This document shows, in pieces, positions 49,001-62,128 of a stretch of 64,000 nucleotides of DNA. The stretch is taken from positions 2,294,001-2,358,000 of the forward strand of contig CANUEZ040000209.1 of NCBI GenBank assembly GCA_948099385.1. The letters run 5' to 3'. Origin of the DNA: Fasciola hepatica. Lineage: Eukaryota; Platyhelminthes; Trematoda; Plagiorchiida; Fasciolidae. A program made the translations under genes and the position numbers. Position 1 is the stretch's first letter. Each line of letters opens with the position of its first letter. The notes below the pieces were generated by a model that had not been told where the DNA came from, ran no database searches, and saw nothing but the letters and a program-made list of their open reading frames with translations.

Positions 49001-51958
49001 TGGGTGTTCGACTGACATTCGTTCACCCCAACCCTTGTTCGTGTCCCCGTGTGGGCTCTGTCCATGTGCAATGCTCATGATTCCCTTAGCGGATCAAACA
49101 GCTGTACAGTGCTTCCATCATTTTCAATGGTCAGTTCAGTGTTCAAGCTGCATGGAGAATCATATTATACAAATCTACTCTGCTACTGCTCTATTGCATT
49201 GCATGAGCAATCTGTGCGGGGATTGTTCATAAAGGAATGCCTTTGTTTTACTTAGGCCCATAAATAGAGAAGTGATGGAACATAGGATTGGATCGGTGTG
49301 CGAGAATTTGGTTGTTACCGTTCAAAGCGAAAGCGAAAGCCGAAGCCAATTTAGGGATTGTGCTATATCATGTATTGTATATGTTGAACAAAGCGTTGAG
49401 ACCCATATCGGATAGCCTTGTGGTTTGGGTGTTCGACTGACATTCGTTCACCCCAACCCTTGTTCGTGTCCCCGTGTGGGCTCTGTCCATGTGCAATGCT
49501 CATGATTCCCTTAGCGGATCAAACAGCTGTACAGTGCTTCCATAATTTTCAATGGTCAGTTCAGTGTTCAAGCTGCATGGAGAATCATATTATACAAATC
49601 TACTCTGCTACTGCTCTATTGCATTGTATGAGCAATCTGTGTGGGGCTTGTTCATAAGGGAATGCCTTGGTTTTACTTAGGCCCATAAATAGAGAAGTGA
49701 TGGAACATAGGATTGGATCGGTGTGCGAGAATTTGGTTGTTACCGTTCAAAGCGAAAGCGAAAGCCGAAGCCAGTTTGGGGATTGTGCTATATCATGTAT
49801 TGTATATGTTGAACAAAGCGTTGAGACCCATATGGGATAGCCTTGTGATTTCGGTGTTCGACTGACATTCGTTCACCCCAACCCTTGTTCGTGTCCCGTG
49901 TGGGCTCTGTCCATGTGCAATGCTCATGATTCCCTTAGCGGATCAAACAGCTGTACAGTGCTTCCATCATTTTCAATGGTCAGTTCAGTGTTCAAGCTGC
50001 ATGGAGAATCATATTATACAAATCTACTCTGCTACTGCTCTATTGCATTGCATGAGCAATCTGTGTGGATTGTTCATAAGGGAATGCCTTGGTTTTACTT
50101 AGGCCCATAAATAGAGAAGTGATGGAACATAGGATTGGATCGGTGTGCGAGAATTTGGTTGTTACCGTTCAAAGCGAAAGCGAAAGCCGAAGCCAGTTTG
50201 GGGATTGTGCTATATCATGTATTGTATATGTTGAACAAAGCGTTCAGACCCATATCGGATAGCCTTGTGGTTTGGGTGTTCGACTGACATTCGTTCACCC
50301 CAACCCTTGTTCGTGTCCCCGTGTGGGCTCTGTCCATGTGCAATGCTCATGATTCCCTTAGCGGATCAAACAGCTGTACAGTGCTTCCATCATTTTCAAT
50401 GGTCAGTTCCGTGTTCAAGCTGCATGGAGAATCATATTATACAAATCTACTCTGCTACTGCTCTATTGCATTGCATGAGCAATCTGTGCGGGGATTGTTC
50501 ATAAAGGAATGCCTTGGTTTTACTTAGGCCCATAAATAGAGAAGTGATGGAACATAGGATTGGATCGGTGTGCGAGAATTTGGTTGTTACCGTTCAAAGC
50601 GAAAGCGAAAGCCGAACCCAATTTGGGGATTGTGCTATATCATGTAGTGTATATGTTGAACAAAGCGTTGAGACCCATATGGGATAGCCTTGTGATTTCG
50701 GTGTTCGACTGACATTCGTTCACCCCAACCCTTGTTCGTGTCCCCGTGTGGGCTCTGTCCATGTGCAATGCTCATGATTCCCTTAGCGGATCAAACAGCT
50801 GTACAGTGCTTCCATAATTTTCAATGGTCAGTTCAGTGTTCAAGCTGCATGGAGAATCATATTATACAAATCTACTCTGCTACTGCTCTATTGCATTGCA
50901 TGAGCAATCTGTGTGGATTGTTCATAAGGGAATGCCTTTGTTTTACTTAGGCCCATAAATAGAGAAGTGATGGAACATAGGATTGGATCGGTGTGCGAGA
51001 ATTTGGTTGTTACCGTTCAAAGCGAAAGCGAAAGCCGAAGCCAATTTGGGGGTTGTGCTATATCATGTATTGTATATGTTGAACAAAGCGTTCAGTCCCA
51101 TATCGGATAGCCTTGTGGTTTGGGTTTTCGACTGACATTCGTTCACCCCAACCCTTGTTCGTGTCCCCGTGTGGGCTCTGTCCATGTGCAATGCTCATGA
51201 TTCCCTTAGCGGATCAAACAGCTGTACAGTGCTTCCATAATTTTCAATGGTCAGTTCAGTGTTCAAGCTGCATGGAGAATCATATTATACAAATCTACTC
51301 TGCTACTGCTCTATTGCATTGTATGAGCAATCTGTGTGGATTGTTCATAAGGGAATGCCTTGGTTTTACTTAGGCCCATAAATAGAGAAGTGATGGAACA
51401 TAGGATTGGATCGGTGTGCGAGAATTTGGTTGTTACCGTTCAAAGCGAAAGCGAAAGCCGAACCCAATTTGGGGATTGTGCTATATCATGTATTGTATAT
51501 GTTGAACAAAGCGTTCAGACCCATATCGGATAGCTTTGTGGTTTGGGTGTTCGACTGACATTCGTTCACCCCAACCCTTGTTCGTGTCCCCGTGTGGGCT
51601 CTGTCCATGTGCAATGCTCATGATTCCCTTAGCGGATCAAACAGCTGTACAGTGCTTCCATCATTTTCAATGGTCAGTTCAGTGTTCAAGCTGCATGGAG
51701 AATCATATTATACAAATCTACTCTGCTACTGCTCTATTGCATTGTGTGAGCAATCTGTGTGGATTGTTCATAAGGGAATGCCTTGGTTTTACTTAGGCCC
51801 ATAAATAGAGAAGTGATGGAACATAGGATTGGATCGGTGTGCGAGAATTTGGTTGTTACCGTTCAAAGCGAAAGCGAAAGCCGAAGCCAATTTGGGGGTT
51901 GTGCTTTATCATGTATTGTATATGTTGAACAAAGCGTTGAGACCCATATCGGATAGCT
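43062..51958 (+). repeat. Units 102-122: mixed monomers, one local monomer duplication
   Basis: Anchors are at 43062, 43485, 43908, 44333, 44756, 45181, 45606, 46028, 46451, 46875, 47299, 47722, 48145, 48568, 48993, 49418, 49843, 50265, 50690, 51113 and 51536. Units 104 and 105 share CTCAAGATTCCC, CAAATCAACTC, ACTTGGGCCC, CATATGATTGG and ATGTAGTGTATATG at a 425-bp step, a single-monomer duplication. The CCCG deletion is frequent here (units 108, 110, 111, 118). Units 108, 110 and 112 carry rare openings also found in distant units 147, 38 and 20. GG-inserted units cluster at 48568-49842. I saw no larger clean duplication. Confidence 0.85.
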
Positions 51959-54500
51959 TTGTGGTTTGGGTGTTCGACTGACAGTCGTTCACCCCAACCC
52001 TTGTTCGTGTCCCCGTGTGGGCTCTGTCCATGTGCAATGCTCATGATTCCCTTAGCGGATCAAACAGCTGTACAGTGCTTCCATCATTTTCAATGGTCAG
52101 TTCAGTGTTCAAGCTGCATGGAGAATCATATTATACAGATCTACTCTGCTACTGCTCTATTGCATTGTGTGAGCAATCTGTGTGGGGAATGTTCATAAAG
52201 GAATGCCTTGGTTTTACTTAGGCCCATAAATAGAGAAGTGATGGAACATAGGATTGGATCGGTGTGCGAGAATTTGGTTGTTACCGTTCACAGCGAAAGC
52301 GAAAGCCGAAGCCAATTTGGGGATTGTGCCATATCATGTATTGTATATGTTCCACAAAGCGTTGAGACCCATATCGGATAGCCTTGTGATTTCGGCGTTC
52401 GACTGACATTCGTTCACCCCAACCCTTGTTCGTGTCCCGTGTGGGCTCTGTCCATGTGCAATGCTCATGATTCCCTTAGCGGATCAAACAGCTGTACAGT
52501 GCTTCCATCATTTTCAATGGTCAGTTCAGTGTTCAAGCTGCATGGAGAATCATATTATACAAATCTACTCTGCTACTGCTCTATTGCATTGTGTGAGCAA
52601 TCTGTGTGGATTGTTCATAAGGGAATGCCTTTGTTTTACTTAGGCCCATAAATAGAGAAGTGATGGAACATAGGATTGGATCGGTGTGCGAGAATTTGGT
52701 TGTTACCGTTCAAAGCGAAAGCGAAAGCCGAAGCCAATTTGGGGATTGTGCTATATCATGTATTGTATATGTTGAACAAAGCGTTCAGACCCATATCGGA
52801 TAGCCTTGTGGTTTGGGTTTTCGACTGACATTCGTTCACCCCAACCCTTGTTCGTGTCCCCGTGTGGGCTCTGTCCATGTGCAATGCTCATGATTCCCTT
52901 AGCGGATCAAACAGCTGTACAGTGCTTCCATAATTTTCAATGGTCAGTTCAGTGTTCAAGCTGCATGGAGAATCATATTATACAGATCTACTCTGCTACT
53001 GCTCTATTGCATTGTGTGAGCAATCTGTGTGGGGATTGTTCATAAGGGAATGCCTTGATTTTACTTAGGCCCATAAATAGAGAAGTGATGGAACATAGGA
53101 TTGGATCGGTGTGCGAGAATTTGGTTGTTACCGTTCAAAGCGAAAGCGAAAGCCGAATCCAATTTGGGGATTGTGCTATATCATGTATTGTATATGTTGA
53201 ACAAAGCGTTCAGACCCATATCGGATAGCTTTGTGGTTTGGGTGTTCGACTGACATTCGTTCACCCCAACCCTTGTTCGTGTCCCCGTGTGGGCTCTGTC
53301 CATGTGCAATGCTCATGATTCCCTTAGCGGATCAAACAGCTGTACAGTGCTTCCATCATTTTCAATGGTCAGTTCAGTGTTCAAGCTGCATGGAGAATCA
53401 TATTATACAAATCTACTCTGCTACTGCTCTATTGCATTGTATGAGCAATCTGTGTGGATTGTTCATAAGGGAATGCCTTGGTTTTACTTAGGCCCATAAA
53501 TAGAGAAGTGATGGAACATAGGATTGGATCGGTGTGCGAGATTTTGGTTGTTACCGTTCAAAGCGAAAGCGAAAGCCGAAGCCAATTTGGGGGTTGTGCT
53601 ATATCATGTATTGTATATGTTGAACAAAGCGTTGAGACCCATATGGGATAGCCTTGTGATTTCGGTGTTCGACTGACATTCGTTCACCCCAACCCTTGTT
53701 CGTGTCCCCGTGTGGGCTCTGTCCATGTGCAATGCTCATGATTCCCTTAGCGGATCAAACAGCTGTACAGTGCTTCCATCATTTTCAATGGTCAGTTCAG
53801 TGTTCAAGCTGCATGGAGAATCATATTATACAAATCTACTCTGCTACTGCTCTATTGCATTGTATGAGCAATCTGTGTGGATTGTTCATAAAGGAATGCC
53901 TTGGTTTTACTTAGGCCCATAAATAGAGAAGTGATGGAACATAGGATTGGATCGGTGTGCGAGAATTTGGTTGTTACCGTTCACAGCGAAAGCGAAAGCC
54001 GAAGCCAATTTGGGGATTGTGCCATATCATGTATTGTATATGTTCCACAAAGCGTTGAGACCCATATCGGATAGCCTTGTGATTTCGGCGTTCGACTGAC
54101 ATTCGTTCACCCCAACCCTTGTTCGTGTCCCGTGTGGGCTCTGTCCATGTGCAATGCTCATGATTCCCTTAGCGGATCAAACAGCTGTACAGTGCTTCCA
54201 TCATTTTCAATGGTCAGTTCAGTGTTCAAGCTGCATGGAGAATCATATTATACAAATCTACTCTGCTACTGCTCTATTGCATTGTGTGAGCAATCTGTGT
54301 GGGGAATGTTCATAAGGGAATGCCTTTGTTTTACTTGGGCCCATAAATAGAGAAGTGATGGAACATAGGATTGGATCGGTGTGCGAGAATTTGGTTGTTA
54401 CCGTTCACAGCGAAAGCGAAAGCCGAAGCCAATTTGGGGATTGGGCTATATCATGTATTGTATATGTTGAACAAAGCGTTCAGACCCATATCGGATAGCT
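51959..54500 (+). repeat. Units 123-128: about 400-bp segment repeated at a 4-unit step (1693 bp)
   Basis: Anchors are at 51959, 52384, 52806, 53231, 53654 and 54077. The junction of units 123-124 recurs at the junction of units 127-128: CATAAAGG, GTTCACAGCG (52288 and 53981), GTGCCATATC, TGTTCCACAAAG, TTTCGGCGTTCG (52390 and 54083) and the CCCG deletion. Agreement spans roughly 52195-52600 against 53888-54293 and then fails at GGATTG against GGGGAATG. GTTCACAGCG appears a third time near 54404, in unit 128. The intervening units do not match as a full 4-mer, so a short conversion tract is as likely as a four-unit duplication. Confidence 0.8.
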
Positions 54501-56198
54501 TTGTGGTTTGGGTGTTCGACTGACATTCGTTCACCCCAACCCTTGTTCGTGTCCCCGTGTGGGCTCTGTCCATGTGCAATGCTCATGATTCCCTTAGCGG
54601 ATCAAACAGCTGTACAGTGCTTCCATAATTTTCAATGGTCAGTTCAGTGTTCAAGCTGCATGGAGAATCATATTATACAGATCTACTATGCTACTGCTCT
54701 ATTGCATTGTATGAGCAATCTGTGTGGGGAATGTTCATAAGGGAATGCCTTTGTTTTACTTGGGCCCATAAATAGAGAAGTGATGGAACATAGGATTGGA
54801 TCGGTGTGCGAGAATTTGGTTGTTACCGTTCAAAGCGAAAGCGAAAGCCGAAGCCAATTTGGGGATTGTGCTATATCATGTATTGTATATGTTGAACAAA
54901 GCGTTGAGACCCATATTGGATAGCCTTGTGGTTTGGGTGTTCGACTGACAATCATTCACCCCAACCCTTGTTCGTGTCCCCGTGTGGGCTCTATCCATGT
55001 GCAATGCTCATGATTCCCTTAGCGGATCAAACAGCTGTACAGTGCTTCCATAATTTTCAATGGTCATTTCAGTGTTCAACTTGCATGGAGAATCATATTA
55101 TACAAATCTACTCTGCTACTGCTCTATTGCATTGCATGAGCAATCTGTGTGGGGATTGTTCATAAAGGAATGCCTTTGTTTTACTTAGGCCCATAAATAG
55201 AGAAGTGATGGAACATAGGATTGGATCGGTGTGCGAGAATTTGGTTGTTACCGTTCAAAGCGAAAGCGAAAGCCGAAGCCAATTTGGGGATTGTGCTATA
55301 TCATGTATTGTATATGTTGAACAAAGCGTTGAGACCCATATCGGATAGCTTTGTGGTTTGGGTGTTCGACTGACAGTCGTTCACCCCAACCCTTGTTCGT
55401 GTCCCCGTGTGGGCTCTGTCCATGTGCAATGCTCATGATTCGCTTAGCGGATCAAACAGCTGTACAGTACTTCCATAATTTTCAATGGTCAGTTCAGTGT
55501 TCAAGCTGCATGGAGAATCATATTATACAAATCTACTCTGCTACTGCTCTATTGCATTGTGTGAGCAATCTGTGTGGGGATTGTTCATAAAGGAATGCCT
55601 TGATTTTACTTAGGCCCATAAATAGAGAAGTGATGGAACATAGGATTGGATCGGTGTGCGAGAATTTGGTTGTTACCGTTCAAAGCGAAAGCGAAAGCCG
55701 AAGCCAATTTGGGGATTGTGCTATATCATGTATTGTATATGTTGAACAAAGCGTTGAGACCCATATTGGATAGCCTTGTGGTTTGGGTGTTCGACTGACA
55801 TTCGTTCACCCCAACCCTTGTTCGTGTCCCCGTGTGGGCTCTGTCCATGTGCAATGCTCATGATTCCCTTAGCGGATCAAACAGCTGTACAGTGCTTCCA
55901 TAATTTTCAATGGTCAGTTCAGTGTTCAAGCTGCATGGAGAATCATATTATACAAATCTACTCTGCCACTGCTCTGTTGCATTGTGTGAGCAATCTGTGT
56001 AGATTGTTCATAAGGGAATGCCTTGGTTTTACTTAGGCCCATAAATAGAGAAGTGATGGAACATAGGATTGGATCGATGTGCGAGAATGTGGTTGTTACC
56101 GTTCAAAGCGAAAGCGAAAGCCGAAGCCAATTTGGGGATTGTGCTATATCATGTATTGTATATGTTGAACAAAGCGTTGAGACCCATATAGGATAGCC
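54501..56198 (+). repeat. Units 129-132: mostly 425-bp monomers
   Basis: Anchors are at 54501, 54926, 55351 and 55776. Units 129-131 are all GG-inserted and unit 132 is 423 bp. Unit 130 has GGTCATTTCAGTG and TTCAACTTGC, and unit 131 has GATTCGCTTAGC and CAGTACTTCC. No higher-order structure is obvious in this stretch. Confidence 0.88.
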
Positions 56199-58742
56199 TT
56201 GTGGTTTAGGTGTTCGACTGACATTCGTTCACCCCAACCCTTGTTCGTGTCCCCGTGTGGGCTCTGTCCATGTGCAATGCTCATGATTCCCTTAGCGGAT
56301 CAAACAGCTGTACAGTGCTTACATAATTGTCAGTGGTCAGTTCAGTGTTCAAGCTGCATGGAGAATCATATTATACAAATCTACTCTGCTACTGCTCTAT
56401 TGCATTGTATGAGCAATCTGTGTGGCGATTGTTCATAAAGGATTGCCTTGGTTTTACTTAGGCCCATAAATAGAGAAGTGATGGAACATAGGATTGGATC
56501 GGTGTGCGAGAATTTGGTTGTTACCGTTCAAAGCGAAAGCGAAAGCCGAAGCCAATTTGGGGATTGTGCCATATCATGTATTGTATATGTTGAACAAAGC
56601 GTTCAGACCCATATCGGATAGCTTTGTGGTTTGGGTGTTCGACTGACATTCGTTCACCCCAACCCTTGTTCGTGTCCCCGTGTGGGCTCTGTCCATGTGC
56701 AATGCTCATGATTCCCTTAGCGGATCAAACAGCTGTACAGTGCTTCCATCATTTTCAATGGTCAGTTCAGTGTTCAAGCTGCATGGAGAATCATATTATA
56801 CAAATCTACTCTGCTACTGCTCTATTGCATTGTGTGAGCAATCTGTGTAGATTGTTCATAAGGGAATGCCTTGGTTTTACTTAGGCCCATAAATAGAGAA
56901 GTGATGGAACATAGGATTGGATCGGTGTGCGAGAATTTGGTTGTTACCGTTCAAAGCGGAAGCGAAAGCCGAAACCAATTTAGGGATTGTACTATATCAT
57001 GTATTGTATATGTTGAACAAAGCGTTGAGACCCATATCGGATAGCTTTGTGGTTTGGGTGTTCGACTGACATTCGTTCACCCCAACCCTTGTTCGTGTCC
57101 CCGTGTGGGCTCTGTCCATGTGCAATGCTCGTGATTCCCTTAGCGGATCAAACATCTGTACAGTACTTCCATAATTTTCAATGGTCAGTTCAGTGTTCAA
57201 GCTGCATGGAGAATCATATTATACAAATCTACTCTGCTACTGCTCTATTGCATTGTATGAGCAATCTGTGTGGGGATTGTTCATAAGGGAATGCCTTGGT
57301 TTTACTTAGGCCCATAAATAGAGAAGTGATGGAACATAGGATTGGATCGGTGTGCGAGAATTTGGATGTTACCGTTCAAAGCGAAAGCGAAAGCCGAAGC
57401 CAATTTGGGGGTTGTGCTATATCATGTATTGTATATGTTGAACAAAGCGTTGAGACCCATATCGGATAGCTTTGTGGTTTGGGTGTTCGACTGACATTCG
57501 TTCACCCCAACCCTTGTTCGTGTCCCCGTGTGGGCTCTGTCCATGTGCAATGCTCATGATTCCCTTAGCGGATCAAACAGCTGTACAGTGCTTCCATAAT
57601 TTTCAATGGTCAGTTCAGTGTTCAAGCTGCATGGAGAATCATATTATACAAATCTACTCTGCTACTGCTCTATTGCATTGTATGAGCAATCTGTGTGGCG
57701 ATTGTTCATAAAGGATTGCCTTGGTTTTACTTAGGCCCATAAATAGAGAAGTGATGGAACATAGGATTGGATCGGTGTGCGAGAATTTGGTTGTTACCGT
57801 TCAAAGCGAAAGCGAAAGCCGAAGCCAATTTGGGGATTGTGCCATATCATGTATTGTATATGTTGAACAAAGCGTTCAGACCCATATTGGATAGCTTTGT
57901 GGTTTGGGTGTTCGACTGACATTCGTTCACCCCAACCCTTGTTCGTGTCCCCGTGTGGGCTCTGTCCATGTGCAATGCTCATGATTCCCTTAGCGGATCA
58001 AACAGCTGCACAGTGCTTCCATAATTTTCAATAGTCAGTTCAGTGTTCAAGCTGCATGGAGAATCATATTATACAAATCTACTCTGCTACTGCTCTATTG
58101 CATTGTGTGAGCAATCTGTGTAGATTGTTCATAAGGGAATGCCTTGGTTTTACTTAGGCCCATAAATAGAGAAGTGATGGAACATAGGATTGGATCGGTG
58201 TGCGAGAATTTGGTTGTTACCGTTCAAAGCGGAAGCGAAAGCCGAAACCAATTTAGGGATTGTACTATATCATGTATTGTATATGTTGAACAAAGCGTTG
58301 AGACCCATATGGGATAGCTTTGTGGTTAAGGTGTTCGACTGACATTCGTTCACCCCAACCCTTGTTCGTGTCCCCGTGTGGGCTCTGTCCATGTGCAATG
58401 CGCATGAATCCCTTAGCGGATCAAACAGCTGTACAGTGCTTCCATAATTTTCAATGGTCAGTTCAGTGTTCAAGCTGCATGGAGAATCATATTATACAAA
58501 TCTACTCTGCCACTGCTCTATTGCATTGTATGAGCAATCTGTGTGGATTGTTCATAAGGGAATGCCTTGGTTTTACTTAGGCCCATAAATAGAGAAGTGA
58601 TGGAACATAGGATTGGATCGGTGTGCGAGAATTTGGATGTTACCGTTCAAAGCGAAAGCGAAAGCCGAAGCCAATTTGGGGGTTGTGCTATATCATGTAT
58701 TGTATATGTTGAACAAAGCGTTGAGACCCATATCGGATAGCT
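56199..58742 (+). repeat. Higher-order repeat: trimer, 1273-bp step, two diverged copies
   Basis: Units 133-135 (56199, 56624, 57047) match units 136-138 (57472, 57897, 58320). Shared rare variants are GTGGCGATTGTTC with AAAGGATTGCC (56423 and 57696), GCGGAAGCG with GAAACCAATTTAGG and TTGTACTATATC (56957 and 58230), TTTGGATGTTACC (57361 and 58631) and GGGGGTTGTGC (57406 and 58676). The last two are 1270-1271 bp apart because unit 138 lacks the GG insertion. Unit 135 has CTCGTGATTCCC and CATCTGTACAGTACTTCC, which unit 138 lacks but unit 140 (near 59247) has. Unit 138 has the private GTGGTTAAGGTG and GCGCATGAATCC. Exchange after duplication is likely. Confidence 0.87.
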
Positions 58743-60434
58743 TTGTGGTTTGGGTGTTCGACTGACATTCGTTCACCCCAACCCTTGTTCGTGTCCCCGT
58801 GTGGGCTCTGTCCATGTGCAATGCTCATGATTCCCTTAGCGGATCAAACAGCTGTACAGTGCTTCCATCATTTTCAATGGTCAGTTCAGTGTTCAAGCTG
58901 CATGGAGAATCATATTATACAAATCTACTCTGCTACTGCTCTATTGCATTGTATGAGCAATCTGTGTGGATTGTTCATACGGGAATGCATTGGTTTTACT
59001 TAGGCCCATAAATAGAGAAGTGATGGAACATAGGATTGGATCGGTGTGCGAGAATTTGGTTGTTACCGTTCAAAGCGAAAGCGAAAGCCGAATCCAATTT
59101 GGGGATTGTGCTATATCATGTATTGTATATGTTGAACAAAGCGTTCAGACCCATATTGGATAGCCTTGTGGTTTGCGTGTTCGACTGACATTCGTTCACC
59201 CCAACCCTTGTTCGTGTCCCCGTGTGGGCTCTGTCCATGTGCAATGCTCGTGATTCCCTTAGCGGATCAAACATCTGTACAGTACTTCCATAATTTTCAA
59301 TGGTCAGTTCAGTGTTCAAGCTGCATGGAGATTCATATTATACAAATCTACTCTGCTACTGCTCTATTGCATTGCATGAGCAATCTGTGTGGATTGTTCA
59401 TAAGGGAATGCCTTGGTTTTACTTAGGCCCATAAATAGAGAAGTGATGGAACATAGGATTGGATCGGTGTGCGAGAATTTGGTTGTTACCGTTCAAAGCG
59501 AAAGCGAAAGCCGAAGCCAATTTGGGGATTGTGCTATATCATGTATTGTATATGTTGAACAAAGCGTTCAGACCCATATCGGATAGCCTTGTGGTTTGGG
59601 TGTTCGACTGACATTCGTTCACCCCAACCCTTGTTCGTGTCCCCGTGTGGGCTCTGTCCATGTGCAATGCTCATGATTCCCTTAGCGGATCAAACAGCTG
59701 TACAGTGCTTCCATCATTTTCAATGGTCAGTTCAGTGTTCAAGCTGCATGCAGAATCATATTATACAAATCTACTCTGCTACTGCTCTATTGCATTGTAT
59801 GAGCAATCTGTGTGGATTGTTCATAAGGGAATGCCTTGGTTTTACTTAGGCCCATAAATAGAGAAGTGATGGAACATAGGATTGGATCGGTGTGCGAGAA
59901 TTTGGTTGTTACCGTTCAAAGCGAAAGCGAAAGCCGAAGCCAATTTGGGGATTGTGCTATATCATGTATTGTATATGTTGAACAAAGCGTTGAGACCCAT
60001 ATTGGATAGCTTTGTGGTTTGGGTGTTCGACTGACAATCATTCACCCCAACCCTTGTTTGTGTCCCCGTGTGGGCTCTGTCCATGTGCAATGCTCATGAT
60101 TCCCTTAGCGGATCAAACAGCTGTACAGTGCTTCCATAATTTTCAATGGTCAGTTCAGTGTTCAAGCTGCATGCAGAATCATATTATACAAATCCACTCT
60201 GCTACTGCTCTATTGCATTGTATGAGCAATCTGTGTGGATTGTTCATAAGGGAATGCCTTGGTTTTACTTAGGCCCATAAATAGAGAAGTGATGGAACAT
60301 AGGATTGGATCGGTGTGCGAGAATTTGGTTGTTACCGTTCAAAGCGAAAGCGAAAGCCGAAGCCAATTTGGGGATTGTGCTATATCATGTATTGTATATG
60401 TTGAACAAAGCGTTGAGACCCATATCGGATAGCT
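58743..60434 (+). repeat. Units 139-142: run of 423-bp monomers
   Basis: Anchors are at 58743, 59166, 59589 and 60012, all 423 bp. The run of 423-bp units continues to 61703, giving seven in a row, the second longest such run after 304-4956. Units 141 and 142 share CATGCAGAATC (near 59750 and 60172), a neighbouring pair. Unit 139 has the private CATACGGGAATGCATTGG near 58977. Confidence 0.9.
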
Positions 60435-62128
60435 TTGTGGTTTGGGTGTTCGACTGACATTCGTTCACCCCAACCCTTGTTCGTGTCCCCGTGTGGGCTC
60501 TGTCCATGTGCAATGCTCATGATTCCCTTAGCGGATCAAACAGCTGTACAGTGCTTCCATAATTGTCAATGGTCAGTTCAGTGTTCAAGCTGCATGGAGA
60601 ATCATATTATACAAATCTACTCTGCTACTGCTCTATTGCATTGTGTGAGCAATCTGTGTGGATTGTTCAAAAGGGAATGCCTTGGTTTTACTTAGGCCCA
60701 TAAATAGAGAAGTGATGGAACATAGGATTGGATCGGTGTGCGAGAATTTGGTTGTTACCGTTCAAAGCGAAAGCGAAAGCCGAAGCCAATTTGGGGATTG
60801 TGCCATATCATGTATTGTATATGTTGAACAAAGCGTTGAGACCCTCATCGGATAGCTTTGTGGTTTGGGTGTTCGACTGACATTCGTTCACCCCAACCCT
60901 TGTTCGTGTCCCCGTGTGGGCTCTGTCCATGTGCAATGCTCATGATTCCCTTAGCGGATCAAACAGCTGTACAGTGCTTCCATAATTTTCAATGGTCAGT
61001 TCAGTGTTCAAGCTGCATGGAGAATCATATTATACAAATCTACTCTGCTACTGCTCTATTGCATTGTGTGAGCAATCTGTGTGGATTGTTCATAAGGGAA
61101 TGCCTTGGTTTTACTTAGGCCCATAAATAGAGAAGTGATGGAACATAGGATTGGATCGGTGTGCGAGAATTTGGTTGTTACCGTTCAAAGCGAAAGCGAA
61201 AGCCGAAGCCAATTTGGGGATTGTGCTATATCATGTATTGTATATGTTGAACAAAGCGTTGAGACCCATATCGGATAGCTTTGTGGTTTGGGTGTTCGAC
61301 TGACATTCGTTCACCCCAACCCTTGTTCGTGTCCCCGTGTGGGCTCTGTCCATGTGCAATGCTCATGATTCCCTTAGCGGATCAAACAGCTGTACAGTGC
61401 TTCCATCATTTTCAATGGTCAGTTCAGTGTTCAAGCTGCATGGAGAATCATATTATACAAATCTACTCTGCTACTGCTCTATTGCATTGTGTGAGCAATC
61501 TGTGTGGATTGTTCAAAAGGGAATGCCTTGGTTTTACTTAGGCCCATAAATAGAGAAGTGATGGAACATATGATTGGATCGGTGTGCGAGAATTTGGTTG
61601 TTACCGTTCAAAGCGAAAGCGAAAGCCGAAGCCAATTTGGGGATTGTGCCATATCATGTATTGTATATGTTGAACAAAGCGTTGAGACCCTCATCGGATA
61701 GCCTTGTGGTTTGGGTGTTCGACTGACATTCGTTCACCCCAACCCTTGTTCGTGTCCCCGTGTGGGCTCTTTCCATGTGCAATGCTCATGATTCCCTTAG
61801 CGGATCAAACAGCTGTACAGTGCTTCCATCATTTTCAATGGTCAGTTCAGTGTTCAAGCTGCATGGAGAATCATATTATACAGATCTACTCTGCTACTGC
61901 TCTATTGCATTGCATGAGCAATCTGTGTGGGGATTGTTCATAAAGGAATGCCTTGGTTTTACTTAGGCCCATAAATAGAGAAGTGATGGAACATAGGATT
62001 GGATCGGTGTGCGAGAATTTGGTTGTTACCTTTCAAAGCGAAAGCGAAAGCCGAAGCCAATTTAGGGATTGTGATATATCATGTATTGTATATGTTGAAC
62101 AAAGCTTTCAGACCCATATCGGATAGCC
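60435..62128 (+). repeat. Segment repeated at an 846-bp (two-unit) step
   Basis: Units 143-144 (60435, 60858) and 145-146 (61281, 61704) share two rare variants 846 bp apart: TTGTTCAAAAGGG (60665 and 61511) and ACCCTCATCGG (60841 and 61687), with GTGCCATATC between them. The common segment is about 290 bp, with one difference (CATAGGATTGG against CATATGATTGG). Outside it the units differ at several sites, so this could be a conversion tract in place of a full dimer duplication. Confidence 0.8.
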
